The position numbers and the translations under genes were made by a program. Positions 30,501 to 44,179 of a stretch of DNA of 64,000 bases are shown in pieces; position 1 is the first letter of the stretch; each line of letters starts with the position of its first letter. The DNA lies in contig CAMGYJ010000005.1 in the NCBI GenBank assembly GCA_946122785.1, forward strand, positions 34,648,002-34,712,001, read 5' to 3'. This DNA comes from Linum tenue (Eukaryota; Streptophyta; Magnoliopsida; Malpighiales; Linaceae). The notes beneath the pieces were generated by a model. It was not told the origin of the DNA. It searched no databases and worked only from the letters and a program-made list of their open reading frames with translations.

Positions 30501-33500
30501 TAAGTTTGATGCAATCCTTTTTGTGGTGGTACTTGTGTTTCGTGCTGCTTTACTGTTTATCTGCTTACAATTTCTTTAAATATTTTAGGGAAAGGGAAGG
30601 CTTGTCAAAACTGGAAGCTTTATGCACAGCTACCCGTTCTGTTGGAGATCGGATACCCCGCTTCTTTATAGAGCTGTTCCAAGCTGGTATGTGCACCTTT
30701 TTCTTTCTGACTCTTCTTCCTTTTTCATTTCCAAAAAATTTCCTTTTGCATTGTCTATAAGGTTATATTGATTGTCATTTTAAATTGTTTCTGTAGGTTT
30801 GTTAGAGTTGAAAAGCTGAAAGATCAATTGTTGGAAAACAACAGTCAGACATATTGGGTTCCTGATTATGTGAAGGTTAAGGATCCTCATTCCGTCATCT
30901 CCTTTTGAACCTAGAACACACTCTTATTTGTATTTGGACTGTTTGGTGAAGAACTTGAGGTACTTTGAGGTTCTTCAGAAGGGCATGTTGGGGCTCTGAA
31001 ATCTGCTAATTTTAGTTACCTAGGTGCAGAAATTCCCTCATTATCCTAATAATATCTGTAACAATGGAAGAGTGCAAAGATTTTAAGAATGATGGCGTGA
31101 ATCTGTATATCGATCTATCTATGAAATCGAATCCTGTATTAATTTGTACTGATCGTGGAATAAGGTCTAATTGTTCAAAGGATCGACTGATAGCCTTGAC
31201 CCTTATGCATCAGAACTATGTTATTGGTGCATCCTAAGCATGCATATCCTTTGAGAACTACTTTTCAAATAAGCAAGCTATTTTGTGGAAAATGAGCTCA
31301 TTTTTTTAGATTTTAGGCCAGTGAATTGCATATGTTTTCCTTTGCTATCTAACATGTTTCTTCAGATTCTTGGTGTTCCTCAGCTCTGTTCTTAGTTTTT
31401 TCCCCTACTTACTTTGCTTCATAATTCTACAGGATAAGCGATTCCACAATTGGTTGGAAAATGCACGAGACTGGGCGATTAGTCGCAGCCGGTTTTGGGG
31501 TACCCCTCTCCCTGTATGGACCAGTGTGGATGGGGAGGAAATAGTTGTTATTGATTCTGTTGCCAAGCTGGAAAAACTGTCTGGTGCTAAGGTTTGATTT
31601 CTTTACTTGCACTCTCTGTGTCGGTGACGGTTGTAAAATTGATGTTTGATGAACTGCATACCGTGGTAAATATGAGTGTTAAACCCAGGAAGATCAGTGT
31701 TGACTTTGAACTGAATGGGGCAGTTAAGTGTCCGGTTTTTAGCTTTGTTTATTGAAATCACGACTTCAGCCTAAATGGTGATCTGGGCTTGGGCTTTGTA
31801 ATAAATTTCTGATAAGGGACCTTGCATTTTAATTGTTAATGTCTCCTTTGATGTTTCTTGTTCTTGTTGCATATGAGGGTATATAGTTTTTTCTTACGAT
31901 TGAGTTGGACTAAGAGCTATATTCATTCTTTGTTTCCTATTTGGTTCTGTTGAAAATTTTCCAGGTGGTTGATCTCCATCGTCACAAGATTGATCACATC
32001 ACAATCCCTTCTAGTCGTGGTCCTGAATTTGGGGTGCTTCGACGTGTTGACGATGTAAGCCTCTAGAAGATACTTGGTGGTTTTCTGTTGTCAGATTTTT
32101 GTTAAACTGGAATTTTGGATTTATAATCTTGATTATACATTTTCTTTGGCAGGTTTTTGATTGTTGGTTTGAGAGTGGGTCGATGCCTTATGCTTATATC
32201 CATTATCCTTTTGAGAATGAAGAATTTTTCGCGAAAAATTTTCCTGGGCATTTTGTCGCTGAAGGGTTGGATCAAACTCGTGGATGGTTGGTTCCTCCTT
32301 TTCAACTTGTATGCTGTTTTTGTGGCCATTCGATTTGTTAATGCATGTCTTTTAGCAATTTTTTGTTGTGCATGTATGCAGTGATAAAATACTTTCTGAA
32401 CATTATCATGACATAAGTCTGGTTTCTGTAGTTCTTGTCACTATAAAAATGATTTTGTGTAAATTTCTGAGCTTGAGAATGTAGGCCACTCAACATCAAG
32501 TGACTCATTTTGTAATATGGAATGCTCCTCAAAATTGCTTGACAAGAACATTGTTGATCCCAATAGCTCCAATCACACAAGGAACTCACGAGGAGTTTTG
32601 ATTAATATTGTTATTTTTCATTGCAGGTTCTATACTCTCATGGTTTTGTCGACTGCATTATTTGGAAAGCCAGCATTTAGGAATCTTGTCTGCAATGGTC
32701 TGGTCCTTGCTGAGGATGGTAAAAAAATGAGTAAAAAATTGAAGAACTACCCATCGCCGATGGATGTGATCAATGATTATGGAGCTGTATGCCTTCAGAC
32801 CTTATTAGTAGTTTTCTTGGGTTTTGTTATGCTTTTGCGTATTTGAGTCATGCTCATATTCAAGCCTTGTGTTTTTCTTTCGCAGGATGCTCTAAGATTA
32901 TACCTTATCAATTCTCCAGTTGTCAGGGCTGAAACTTTGCGTTTCAAGAAAGATGGAGTCTATAATGTTGTAAGTACATTCGGAAACATCTCAATAATTA
33001 AGGAGTGGGCATAGATTAATTGATGCTAATCTCCTCCTTGATCTGGGCTATAAATGAGGTCGACCCAGTTCTGTTATGTTCAGATTGGTTTGAGAGTTGG
33101 CCATCGGAGGTTTTTCTGTCACTATTCAGCATAAGTTTTGGTGGGCCTTCTAGTGCGTTACTAATTGTAGACATTCTAAAACCATATTAACTGTTTGTTC
33201 TGCAATTCTTATTTATCATTATGATTTCTGCTTTCTTTTTGTCATGGCATGATGGAGATAGGCCTCTCATGTCCTATAGTATTGGGAATGAGGTTGCTAC
33301 TTCTTTAAGTTTTTTGGTTTAACTAACATATGGTAGGATATTAGTGAATTGAAGAGGCTGCCTTTATCTCCAGTGACATGGAAGTTGGGTTCCTAAAACT
33401 CTGAAATTTATAGGTCCTGTCTTGAGCCCCTAATATTGTTCCTGCATATGAAGGAGGATTAACCTCTTTGGTCGTTTACTTATACCACCTGTCACTACAC

Positions 33501-35304
33501 TTAATCTACCAACTACTTGCTGCTAACCTTGACAATACTGTTTTCCAGCGCGCATTTTTGTCTTGTGTATATTTGGGCTTTATACTTTTTGCTTTTCTTC
33601 ACCTCTCAGCTCTTCTGTTAGTGATCTCTGCGCATTTTCCTCATATTTTCCGTCGTTCTTACGTGCAGGTGAAAGATGTCTTTCTTCCATGGTATAATGC
33701 TTACAGGTTTCTTGTTCAGAATGCCAAAAGACTTGAGGTTGAAGGATTTGCACCATTTTCTCCTGTTAGTCCAACAGCTCAGCAGAAATCTTCTAATGTG
33801 CTTGATCAGTGGATTACCTCAGCTACTCGGAGTCTTGTACATTTTGTCCGTCAAGAAATGGATGCTTACCGACTTTACACGGTTGGCATTGTCCCAGAGC
33901 TTTTCTTTTCGGCTGGATTTCTTGCCTTCTATGATTGACAATTTTTGTGATCTTATGTGTATCTAGGATAGGCTGACTGATCCCCTGATCAATTTCTCTT
34001 TGTAATGTTTGCAGGTGGTTCCGTATCTTCTGAAGTTTCTGGACGACCTGACAAATGTATACGTTCGCTTCAATCGCAAGAGATTGAAAGGTCGTACTGG
34101 GGAGGATGATTGCCGAATTGCTCTCTCAACTCTCTACAATGTATGTTTACACTAATGTTATTATCATATGAATGGATTTGGTTCCTATAGTGTTGATCAC
34201 TGGGAGTCCTTTCTCCTTTGCTACTGTTGTCAAATTGGATTCTTGTGATGACCAAAAATGGTTGGTATTTCAGGTGCTTCTAACTGCTTGTAAAGTAATG
34301 TCATCATTCACACCCTTCTTCACAGAAGTCCTGTATCAAAATATGCGGAAAGTGAGCGTGAACTCGGAAGAAAGCATTCATTATTGCAGTTTTCCTCTGG
34401 AAGAGGGAGAGGTACTGCCGAATCATTTAGTAGATGAGCTTAGTTGATCTTTGTGGCTCAAGTTATGAGCCACTTCTTTCACTGTTCGAAAAACTCATCA
34501 CGACTTTCTTTGCATCACATGATAAATACTTTTTTCCGGTAATTATCACATGATAATTTTATTTTATATCAAACATTTTTTTTTCTCATTTGCTCTCCCT
34601 TGCACATACACATTTTTTCCTTCTATATTTAATCTCTAAATTATTTTGTCATTACAGAGAGATGAACGGATTGAACGAAGTGTTGCAAGGATGAAGACAA
34701 TTATCGATCATGCTCGTAATATCCGTGAGCGGCATAACAAACCTCTTAAGTCACCACTCAGGAAGATGATCATTGTTCATCCTGACGGAGACTTCCTTAA
34801 TGATATAGCTGGAAAACTAAGTGAGGTTTGTCCCAACTATGTGCAAATTTATCTTTCAGTATCAGAATTCTTAACCTATGGATTTGTGTTGCATAATTAC
34901 TTAAGTAGAATATCTGATTGTTTTCCACGTTTGATCTGGCTCTTGTAGTTTGTATGATGGGGTGCCTCTACGAGATTCTTTGGTGCTTTAATTGGCAAAT
35001 ACATAGAATGAAAAAAGTGTCTATTTGAGAATGGGATTGGATGTTTCAAGAGTTACTCTCTAAGCTCATAATTTGTACTTCGTAGCACCTAATTCTAGAT
35101 ATACTAATTTTATGCTAATTAGTTTTTTTTTCTTCCATTCACTCTAGCATCTTGAATTTCCAGTTTTCTTCTAATTATCTGACAGCAAATTCTTTTTGTT
35201 CCATTGTAGTTTGTGCGGGAGGAACTCAATGTTAAAGATCTCATCCCATGTAATGACACTTTGGAGTATACTTCTCTACGAGCGGAGCCCGAGTTCAGGT
35301 ATCA

Positions 35305-35337
<33 letters not shown>

Positions 35338-37677
35338 GTTTCAATGATTTTTTATTACGTGTAACTGTTTCGCATTCAATGATAAGCATTTTTGTTTCCC
35401 TTTTAGTGTGTTAGGTAAACGACTTGGCAAAGATATGGGAGTTATTGCCAAAGAAGTGAAAGCAATGTCTCAAAACGAGATTTTGGAGTTTGAGAAAGTT
35501 GGCGAACTTACCATAAAGATGCACTGCCTAAAGCTAACTGACATCAAGGTGCATCCTTTATTAACTTTTTCAGCCATGGATTGATATTGCTGATGCAATG
35601 TATTTTCTTAATTCCTATAAGCTCTTTCAGTTGTTGCATTTGGATGAATGTTTAATTCTCTTGCTTCCATCCTTTAACATTTTTATTAAAAGCATTTAAA
35701 CTTGTAGGTTCGTCGGGAATTCAAACGTCCTGATGCCTTGACCGAGGAGGAAATCGATGCTGCTGGAGATGGTAGGATGTTTTATTTTGGACGTTCTCCG
35801 ACACATGTTTTTGAACCTTAGCAGGGGATGCCATAAATCTTACTCCGTAATGTGTTTTCAGGTGATGTACTAGTTGTTTTGGATTTACGGCCCGACGAGT
35901 CCTTGTTTGAGTCTGGCTTTGCTCGCGAGGTACATCTCTTTTATGTTTTGGTTAAGTATATACATGATCTCTAGCGTCTGTAACTTCATATAACCTTGAT
36001 TAATAGTTACTTTTACACAATTCACATTCTATATATCTGCCAAAACCTTTATCATCATATAGTGGCTGAAATTTTTGGATATTTCACATGTTCGAAGCAA
36101 TATCATTATTTTCTGCTGAACGTTAGTAGAAAGCAGCTTTGAGGGAATTTATTTGTCACTTGGTGTTGAGTACAGGTGGTCAACAGAATCCAAAAATTGA
36201 GGAAAAAGCTTGCGCTTGATCCTACTGATGCTGTAGATGTCTACATTGAACCCTTAAATGAGAACTCAAACCTGGAACGAGTTCTTAATTCACAGGTAAA
36301 ATTTATCTCTGTTAGTCCGAGTAATGCAAAATACAAAGAAGTTATTCAGCATTGTATGCCTGCTATCATCATCACTCTTTTGTTATTGCGTCTCTTCTTG
36401 TCCTTGATTCGATTTTGTTATCCTGTTAGCTCTAGCCTCTCTTCAAATATAGGAGTTCGGTCTCACGTAACATTTTTCCCCTGGCGGGAGACTCTCTTCT
36501 GAAACCAGCTTGCGCTTTATCCCTGTTTGCATAGCTGTTTACTTTGCAAAATGCTGAATTCTGTCTATTCTTCGGTTTTCATAAGTACTTATTTGGGCTT
36601 AAATGTTTCAGGAACTCTATATCAGGGATGCAATCGGTTCTCAGTTGCTTCCGTCTACTGCAATGCCATCACATGCTGTAAGTTGCATTTCTTATGACCA
36701 AGATATGTTGTGTGTTTGTGGAATTTTCAATCATCGATTCTGATTATCAATATTAGATAGTGTTTATGTTGAGAGCTCCATCACTTAAACTGTCTGTCTG
36801 CATTAGGCTGATTTGTTTACTGGCATTGCACTAATTCTGTTGCTAAGCTGGTGGCTGTCGATGTTTTACATTTAAGCTGAGGTTGTACTTGATATTGAGT
36901 TGCTTATGGAAACTGTAGCCTCGCTATTCCCACAATTGGCTCATGATAGCTGCCTGACCTCACCACATAACGAGTATGGTTCGAGATAGCAGGATAACAG
37001 GCAGGCCCTCACTAAAAAGTCTTGAGCCGGTAGTTTACCCGCTTGTTGTTTGTGTTGTCCTTTCTTAGGATATGGCACTGTGTAACTAAACAAAGAAGAA
37101 ACGGTAGAGTAGGAGCTGATCTCCATTTTGCACAGACATTTCCACCAATCCTGGTTTGAAATTCAGTTTTCTTAACTGCCGAGGGTTACTGCAGGTGGTG
37201 ATTGGAAATGAGACTTTCCACGGCATCTCTGGTTTGTCGTTCTCAATTCATTTGGCAAGGCCAGCAGTGATGATCAATTCAGAATCTTGTGCTGCTTTAT
37301 ACGGAGGTTTGTCTCTCGTGTTTATGCTTATTGTGCCTCGGTATTGTTGCTTGTGTCTGACGGAATTATCTGTATCCCACTGCAGGAAATACTCGATTTT
37401 GTCAGATGTTACAAGTTTACTTAGTCTCTAGGGACCATAGTAATCTCAAAACAGAATTCCAGCTAGGAAATGGAAAGGTTTGTTTGTTAGCTGCTTAAAG
37501 AGTTCCTTGGCGCCCCTTCAGTTCTCATCCCCTGTTAATGTTTATTGCTGTTTTACCTTGTTTCAGATAAGGGTTGATTCCATTGAGAATCTGCCTCCTG
37601 TGGAGTTGGAGTTGGGGAGGCACGTTTACTTGAGCGTAGGAGACCACTTTGTGGCTTACAGAATGCAACTCGACTGA
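27555..37677 (+). CDS. IleRS: Cytosolic isoleucyl-tRNA synthetase, copy 1
   Basis: Charges tRNA-Ile with isoleucine in the cytosol. There are 26 coding exons: 27555-28088, 28193-28258, 28358-28501, 28960-29150, 29760-29925, 30192-30305, 30589-30686, 30797-30875, 31433-31591, 31965-32054, 32153-32286, 32627-32786, 32886-32969, 33669-33881, 34015-34140, 34274-34411, 34658-34825, 35210-35298, 35407-35548, 35708-35771, 35862-35929, 36176-36295, 36612-36677, 37195-37306, 37386-37477, 37567-37677. All borders are GT-AG and the total is 3528 nt, 1175 residues, close to the eukaryotic family length. The HIGH motif is HYGH (residues 56-59) and the KMSKS motif is KMSKK (625-629). The editing-domain insert ([26 protein letters not shown]), the [12 protein letters not shown] segment and the anticodon-binding C-terminal half are all present. 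The ATG gives the usual MEE..F.FP start. Intact; a second copy follows at 53838. Confidence 0.95.
35301..35339. repeat. (ATT)n microsatellite in IleRS copy 1 intron 18
   Basis: About eleven ATT units directly behind the exon 18 donor. The same place in copy 2 (61590-61608) has only four or five. Polymorphic repeat length is likely. Confidence 0.85.
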
Positions 37678-39480
37678 AAATACCTCGCTGAGATCGATTC
37701 CATTCTTGATATAACGTAGAGCAGTTTTCTTCCTCCTCAACAGTATCTTGTAGTTGATTGAAGTGATGATTCTAGTCTCGATTTTGCCGTCACATACACG
37801 AGAATAGGAGTTGCAATCACCCTTTTGTATTAACCAATCCAAGAACAAAATACAATTTTTTTGTGTGGTTCTTTGTAGATTTTGTTCCTATATGATGCAA
37901 CTTAATGTTTTGCAAATTCTACTAGTGACCATGTAGGAGTGATCGGGAAAAGCAAAGAGGTTACCTGGCTGAACCCCATAACGCAGAATGTTAGGATTAT
38001 AAGACTTTGGCGTGAGATTGCTAGGCTGGAAGCTTGTCGCCTGTCGGTAACATAATGAGTGGATTGATAATTTTCATACGGTCTACTATTCAATGCAATT
38101 CGAAAGAAAAAAGAACAGTGTTGCATGTAGGCCAATGATTGAAAAATCGGACTGGACCGATGGTTCGACAAAAAAAAAACCTTTTACCGGAAGCAAAATC
38201 AATATGCGGTATGAAACGGTTGCGGAACAATTAAATCACAATTTCAGAATAAAATACTTGAATGTTGTAGTTCAAGTATGGTTCTTTAATCCTCGGTTTT
38301 AGCACTCTCCCCAACTCTATTATGAATAGTGTAGCATGTATACACAACTTTTAGGATAAAATAATATATTTATTTTAAAATTAATATATATCACCTATCA
38401 ATAAAATTAATTATTAAATTATTATCATATATTCACATATATTTCTATATTATGTATAAATGATTTAAACTAATTAAATCCTGATTCGACCAATAAAGCT
38501 CAAACTATTTGCTTCATCGGCTCAATTAAGGGTGTTCAAATGGTTGTCATGATAATTATGAAATCAAGTAATCCTAAACTTTATTAATCATGAAATACAA
38601 TATTATAACCAATCTGACCAAAATAATACAATAACAAAATTGAATCAACTAAAGTTTAGTTAGTTTGGTTAACCAATATAACATAACATTATCATAACCA
38701 AGAAAAACATTCTTATAATGCATCAATTCATAATTTATATAATAAATAAAATATAGCAATCAACATATAGTTAACCCTTGACACAAATACATGCAACTAA
38801 TATTATTATCTTATAGTCATTAGAAGTAGCAACCTAACAAAAATGTAGGCCTATGGTGTTAGATTACTGAACTTAATATATATGTGTGAATTGTTTTCGT
38901 CTCTTATATTATCAATTAACAGAGGGTGAAAAAGACCTTCTGTTTTAGTTTGTCATTGAACATAATGTATGATATTTATCTAAATTAGGCGTTGATATAT
39001 TGTTTGCACTCTACAACAACAAATATAGTATAGATATAATAACAAATTTATTTTTTGATGGGTTTTAAAGGGAGGAATACTTGACTCTTCAGTGGTTATA
39101 TAAAGTATTAAGCATGATATATATTAGACATATGACTAATTGTTTAGGTTGATTAGGAGAATATGAAATTAGGGGTGGGCAATGGGAAACAAGTATTTGG
39201 GTATACCGGTACCCGTCCCTTTTTTTTAGGGTTACGGGTAACCAAATACCCGTAATTTTTTTTATGGGAATGGGATGGGACTTGGGATTAAGAATCGCTA
39301 TTTTGGGTACCCGCGGGTTACCCGTTATACCCATTAGTCCAAAGGAGTAGCGACACTCTAACGTTAGTATATCAACCGAGAGCAACCAAGTAGCTATTCA
39401 CTACTGCTAGAAAAAGAGATAAAGGGATGGAAGAACAAGTAAACCATATTGTATTACTGTTTAGGCAAAATACAAATGTA
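37678..39480. other. AT-rich intergenic region downstream of IleRS copy 1
   Basis: The first 200 bases are probably the 3' UTR. The rest is AT-rich with no gene. At about 39170-39340 there is a TTAGGGGTGGGCAATGGG start followed by repeated GGGTAACC/GGTACCCG words, which resembles the end of a hAT-like element. I cannot find the opposite end, so it may be truncated. Confidence 0.45.
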
Positions 39481-39937
39481 TAGCCATAACTTTCACGCTT
39501 TTGACAAATATAGCTATATCTATTCGAAATCACGAAATAGCCCAAAAAACAGAGGATAGTGTGACAAATCTAGCCAATACCGCTAGAAACTTTAACACCA
39601 TCTGTGACTCTGTTAAATCGTTTGACGGAACGCTGACGAGGACGGAATTCGACATCCACATTAGCGACACATTAGCAAAATGTACACGTGGAATGTCACG
39701 TAAAGAATTAAAAAAAGAATTAAAAATTTACAAAATTATATCTGTTGACTTCCTTCCCCTTCCTCCTTCTTCCTTGTCCCCAAAAATCATTTTCTCACGA
39801 ATTAGGGTTCGCACTTGCTGGCGACGCCGCTGGAGACCACGCTGCCACAGCTGTAGACCGCCACTGGCGTCATTCAGCTTTTTTCTGCTCGCGCCTCTGT
39901 CGTTCCGAAATCCCCTTCATTTTCTCGATTTGCAGCG

Positions 39938-40424
39938 ATGTCACAGCGGGGCTCTTCCTCAGCGACCGCTGACCAATGTCAGCGGGTGCGGGACGGTGCT
40001 TTGCAACGACAACGTTCCCGCCATGATTAAGACGTCGGGTACCGAGACTAACCCAGGCAGGCAATTTTACGGATGTCCTTAATGGAAGTAGGTAAGGGAT
40101 AGATTGATTCTCGAGTTATTTCGGTCCCTTTGACTGTTTGATTTGCTAACTAAACCATATGGATAATGCAGAATGAGAGTGAAATCCAGGGAAGAAAAAT
40201 TGTCGGTTTTTAGGTGGGTTGAGAGGGTTGGTAATGAAATGGGGGACCAAAAGGGTGCTATGGAGAGCCTAATATGCCAACTTGAGGACAGTTTGTGCCT
40301 CACTAAGTCTAAGGCAGAGAGGGGGAAGAAGGAGAAAAAGAGACTTGCTCAAGATATGATGGTGTGGATGAAAGATCGTGAGACTATGTTAGCCCAAGGA
40401 AGGAGATTGAATGATGATGTTTGA
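39938..40424 (+). pseudogene. GRF-type zinc-finger gene, frameshifted
   Basis: The ATG at 39938 starts MSQRGSSSA, but the zinc-finger sequence lies in another frame (about 39980-40080: GCGTVLCND, NPGRQFYGCP), so a frameshift is present. Stops follow the finger. After an apparent intron (40101-40171), a frame with FRWVER, a Lys/Glu-rich coiled coil and an end at 40424 matches the second exon typical of small plant GRF proteins. These are often found with transposons. It is probably dead. A complete GRF finger would bind single-stranded nucleic acid. Confidence 0.6.
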
Positions 40425-40559
40425 TTTATTCGTATTATGTTAACAATTCTTCTTGTTGTTTATGCCTCTTTCCTTCTTGTTTTTTGGGGGTACGAATCTG
40501 GTATGTAGATGTAATTGGAGTGGAAACTTGAAAATACTAACAACAACAAGGTGCAATAT

Positions 40560-40690
40560 AAAACCAAACATTTGTTCCTTACACTACAAATATATAATCA
40601 GAATTTAGCCAAGCCATCTGTTCCTTACACTACAAATATATAATCCGAATTTAACACATCCATTTGTTCCTTACACATCCTAATTTAGCA
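40560..40690. repeat. Tandem repeat of about 48 bp, two to three units
   Basis: TTTGTTCCTTACACTACAAA-type units start near 40570, 40618 and 40661; the last is partial. It lies between the GRF pseudogene and the duplication junction. Confidence 0.7.
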
Positions 40691-40938
40691 CCCCAATACA
40701 TAACATGAGTCGAATTCAAGCTATCCTAACAAGAAGTTGACAAAAAGGGGTTGGCAAAAGGTTGATCGACCATGTTCTGCCACAACTACGGTTGATTGAC
40801 TGGGGGCGAGCTTCCCTGAAGGACGCCCACTTGCTCCATTAAGCTGTAAAAAGAACTAAATATATTTTAGTTCACAATCAATGAAAAATAAGCATGAAAA
40901 GTAACTTTCACGTTTTATTAGGATAAAACTGACCCAAA

Positions 40939-40939
40939 C
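40939..40939. other. Junction of the tandem segmental duplication
   Basis: From CATGGAATGGATATACTTGG at 40939 the sequence follows that at 20610 in the same direction. To the left of this point the two loci are unrelated. The breakpoint is inside the reverse transcriptase of the Sirevirus-type element. Taken as a simple tandem duplication, unit 1 is about 20610-40938 (20.3 kb) and unit 2 runs from here past the end of the window. Confidence 0.8.
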
Positions 40940-43513
40940 ATGGAATGGATATACTTGGATTGGTTTATGAATATGCCATGAGCAGGTTGTTTAATCTGTA
41001 ATCCAAGGAAGAACTTAAGTTCACCCATCATGCTCATCTCAAAGACAGATGTCATAGACTCATAGAATGCAGTGCATAAGGCAGTATTAGTGGATCCAAA
41101 AACGATATCATCAACACTTTTGACATCCATTTGAAATAAAGGGAAGTTAAAGAAACATGCAAAAGCACACTTGCAGCGAATGGATTCAAGTCTAGCTACA
41201 GGGGCAAAAGTTTCGTCAAAGTCAATGCCCTCCTATTGACAGTATCCTTGGGCAACTAGACGATATTTATTTTTAATGATATCCCCATCTTCATTTGACT
41301 TGTTTTTATAGATCCACTTTGTTCCTATAACAGTCACGTTTGGTGGGCGGGGAACCAAGTCCCAGACCCTTAGATGCTCAAACTGAGCAAGTTCTTCTAG
41401 CATAGATAACCCCCATTCCTCAGCATTCAATGTCTCTTTGTAATTTTTAGGTTCAAACTGAATGATATAGGCAAATTGACCAGGAGTATACTTACCTCGA
41501 GTACGAAGACCATCAGACATATTTCCTTTGATCTGACTTTCAGGGTGACGTTTTTGTATATGTGCCAAAGCTTTGGGAATGACTGGCGTGTCCTGGGAAT
41601 GCAGTTCTGGCAAAGCAGCAGGTCTGGATGTGTTTGAGATAAGTGGATTCGGTGCGAACAACATGTCTGAGGTACTCTCGTGAGTAGAACTTAAAGGAGA
41701 CAACATTTCTGCAAAATCAAAAGGGGCAGCAACATCTTCTCCGAGCTCGAGAGAAGGGTTAGTGTCATCAAAGCGAACATGAACTGATTCCTCAACTCTC
41801 TTGGACTTCTTATTGAATACATGGTAAACTTGTCCTTTCACAGAGTATCCTAGAAAAATGGCTTCATCTGACTTAGCGTCGAATTTGCCGAGATTCTCTT
41901 TAGTGTTTAGCACAAAACAACGACAACCAAATGGGTGAAAAATAAGAAATACTGGGCTGTTTATTTTTAAATAACTCATAGGAAGTTTTGTTCAAATGTT
42001 TTCGAACTAAAACATGATTCCCCACGTGGCACGCAGTGCTTACAGCCTCAGCCCAGAAATGTTTGGGTAACCCATATTCAAGTAACATGGTGCGAGCACA
42101 TTCAATGAGAGTACGATTCTTGCGCTCCACCACTCCATTCTGTTGAGGAGTGCGTGGGGCAGAGAACGTATGGAGGATCCCATTCTGGTTACAGAAGCTC
42201 TCAAATTCGTCTGAGATAAACTCCCCTCCATTATCACTCTTGATACTTTCAATTCTCCCTTCAAACAACATAGTAAAAGTTTTAAATTTTAAAAAAGTGG
42301 GAAAGAAAATAAACCCAGGTATATCTTGAATAATCATCCACAAGAACAAAAGCATAATTCTTGCCTCCTAAACTCGTTACTTTATAGGGACCAAAAAGGT
42401 CCATATGAATCAGTTCAAGAACTGATTTTGATGTAACTCCTTGCTTAGGTTTAAAACTTTTCTTTGTGTGTTTACCATTAACATACGAACTACAAAAGAA
42501 ATCATATCGCTCTTTTAAAATATGCGTTCCACGAACCAAAGCAGATTTGGACAACTTGGATAACTTTTGTAAGTTGATATGCCCCAGCTTACGATGCCAG
42601 AGCATCTCTAACTGATGGTTAGCAATCAAGCAAGTTTCACTGGCCAAATTGCTTAGATTTATCACATACATATTATTAATCCGATTTCCCACAAACACAA
42701 TGGAGTTATCTTGAGATCTTGTCACTAGACAGTGAGAAGCCTCAAAGACCACCTTATTGCCATTGCTGCAAAATTGACTAATGGACAGTAAATTGTGCTT
42801 CAAACCCTCTACAAGGAGAACATTGTGAATAATAGGTCGAGGTTTTGTGCCTATAGTTCCACTGCCTATTATTTTACCAAAATTATTGTCACCAAAGGTT
42901 ACCCGACCACCATTTTTGGGCGATGGAGTAGAAAATAGGTGACTTTAACCAGTCATATGGTGTGAACAACCACTGTCCATATACCATTGATGATCAGAAT
43001 CAGTGGAAGAATCTAACGAAACAGTTTTAAAGGATAATTCAGAGCTGGAATCTGAACTATTACCTTCAATATTAAAAGCAAAAGCCATGTAGGCCTCTTT
43101 TGTTACCTGTTCGTTATCGAAGTTCGACTCGTAGTCACTCCAGGACGCAAGCATAACGTGCTCCTTTGCCTTTATGGTTAGAGGGAAGTTGGCACGCATG
43201 TGTCCTGGTTTGCCACATTTGTAACAACCTTGTGGTTCCTTCTCGTGAGAACATGCACTTAACTCTTTGGTCTGCTGTGAAGCAGCCTATCATGGGAGAA
43301 TGATTTGTTACGATCATAAAAGCCAGGTTTGTTTAATTCTCCACCTCGACGTTTCTGCTCAGACTTATACTTGAGCATTCTATGAAACTTTCGACTGACT
43401 AAAGCAAATTCTTTGTCAAATTCAGTGTCATTATCTGACTCATATTCCTGAACTTGAGACTGAAAAGCTAAGGTTTGCCTGCGTTTATCATCACGACCAA
43501 CCTGCTTAATGAC

Positions 43514-44122
43514 TTATTCATGACTAAGCAACGACCCGATTAATTCATCTATAGGCAAGGTATTGAGATTACGAGCTTCTTCTATAGCTGTCCGTTTGGG
43601 CAACCATTCCTTAGGAAGCGACCTAAGAATTTTTCTAATCAGGTCTTTAGTAACAAAGGTTTTACCTAAACCCTTTAGCTTATTGATTAAAGCGGTGAAT
43701 CGAGAGTACATGTCGTGAATACTCTCACCTGGCAGCATGTCGAAGGCCTCATATTCGTGCATGAGGAGATCGATGTGAGTCTCCTTGATGTTTGATGTGC
43801 CCTCATACGTCATTTCCAGAGTCCGCCAGATTTTACGAGCGTTGTCGCAGTTCTCAACCTTGTCGGCTTCGTCGGGCCCCATGGCGGACTGGAGAGTATG
43901 CATTGCTCGCTGGTTGAGCTGAGCGCTCTTCTTCTGGGCGGCAGACCACAAATTCTGTTTGTCACCATTCATCGCGATCGGACCATCACGAACCACCAGC
44001 CAGAGGTCTTCCTCTACACCCCACAGAAACGTCTTCATACGTTTCTTCCATGCCGTGAAATTTGAGCCGATGAAAATCGGTGGGTGATTGTACGAAGCTT
44101 GGCCAAAGTTTGAGGAAGCCAT
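43514..44122 (-). CDS. gag: Sirevirus-type Gag, unit 2 copy (N-terminal part)
   Basis: A 202-codon open frame starting MASSNFGQASYNHPP shortly after the primer-binding site. It contains the FTAWKKRMKTFLWG start of the Copia Gag domain, the IWRTLEMTYEG and SIHDMYSRFTALINKLKGLG helices, and KILRSLPKEWLPKRTAIEEA. A stop ends it before the zinc knuckle, which lies in another frame near 43180-43220. It is the best-preserved Gag of the two units. Confidence 0.7.
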   Translation of the reverse strand: MASSNFGQASYNHPPIFIGSNFTAWKKRMKTFLWGVEEDLWLVVRDGPIAMNGDKQNLWSAAQKKSAQLNQRAMHTLQSAMGPDEADKVENCDNARKIWRTLEMTYEGTSNIKETHIDLLMHEYEAFDMLPGESIHDMYSRFTALINKLKGLGKTFVTKDLIRKILRSLPKEWLPKRTAIEEARNLNTLPIDELIGSLLSHE

Positions 44123-44179
44123 CGTCTGGATCTGTCTTGGCAGTAATTAGCTTCTTCAAGTACTGGCTCTGATACCACT

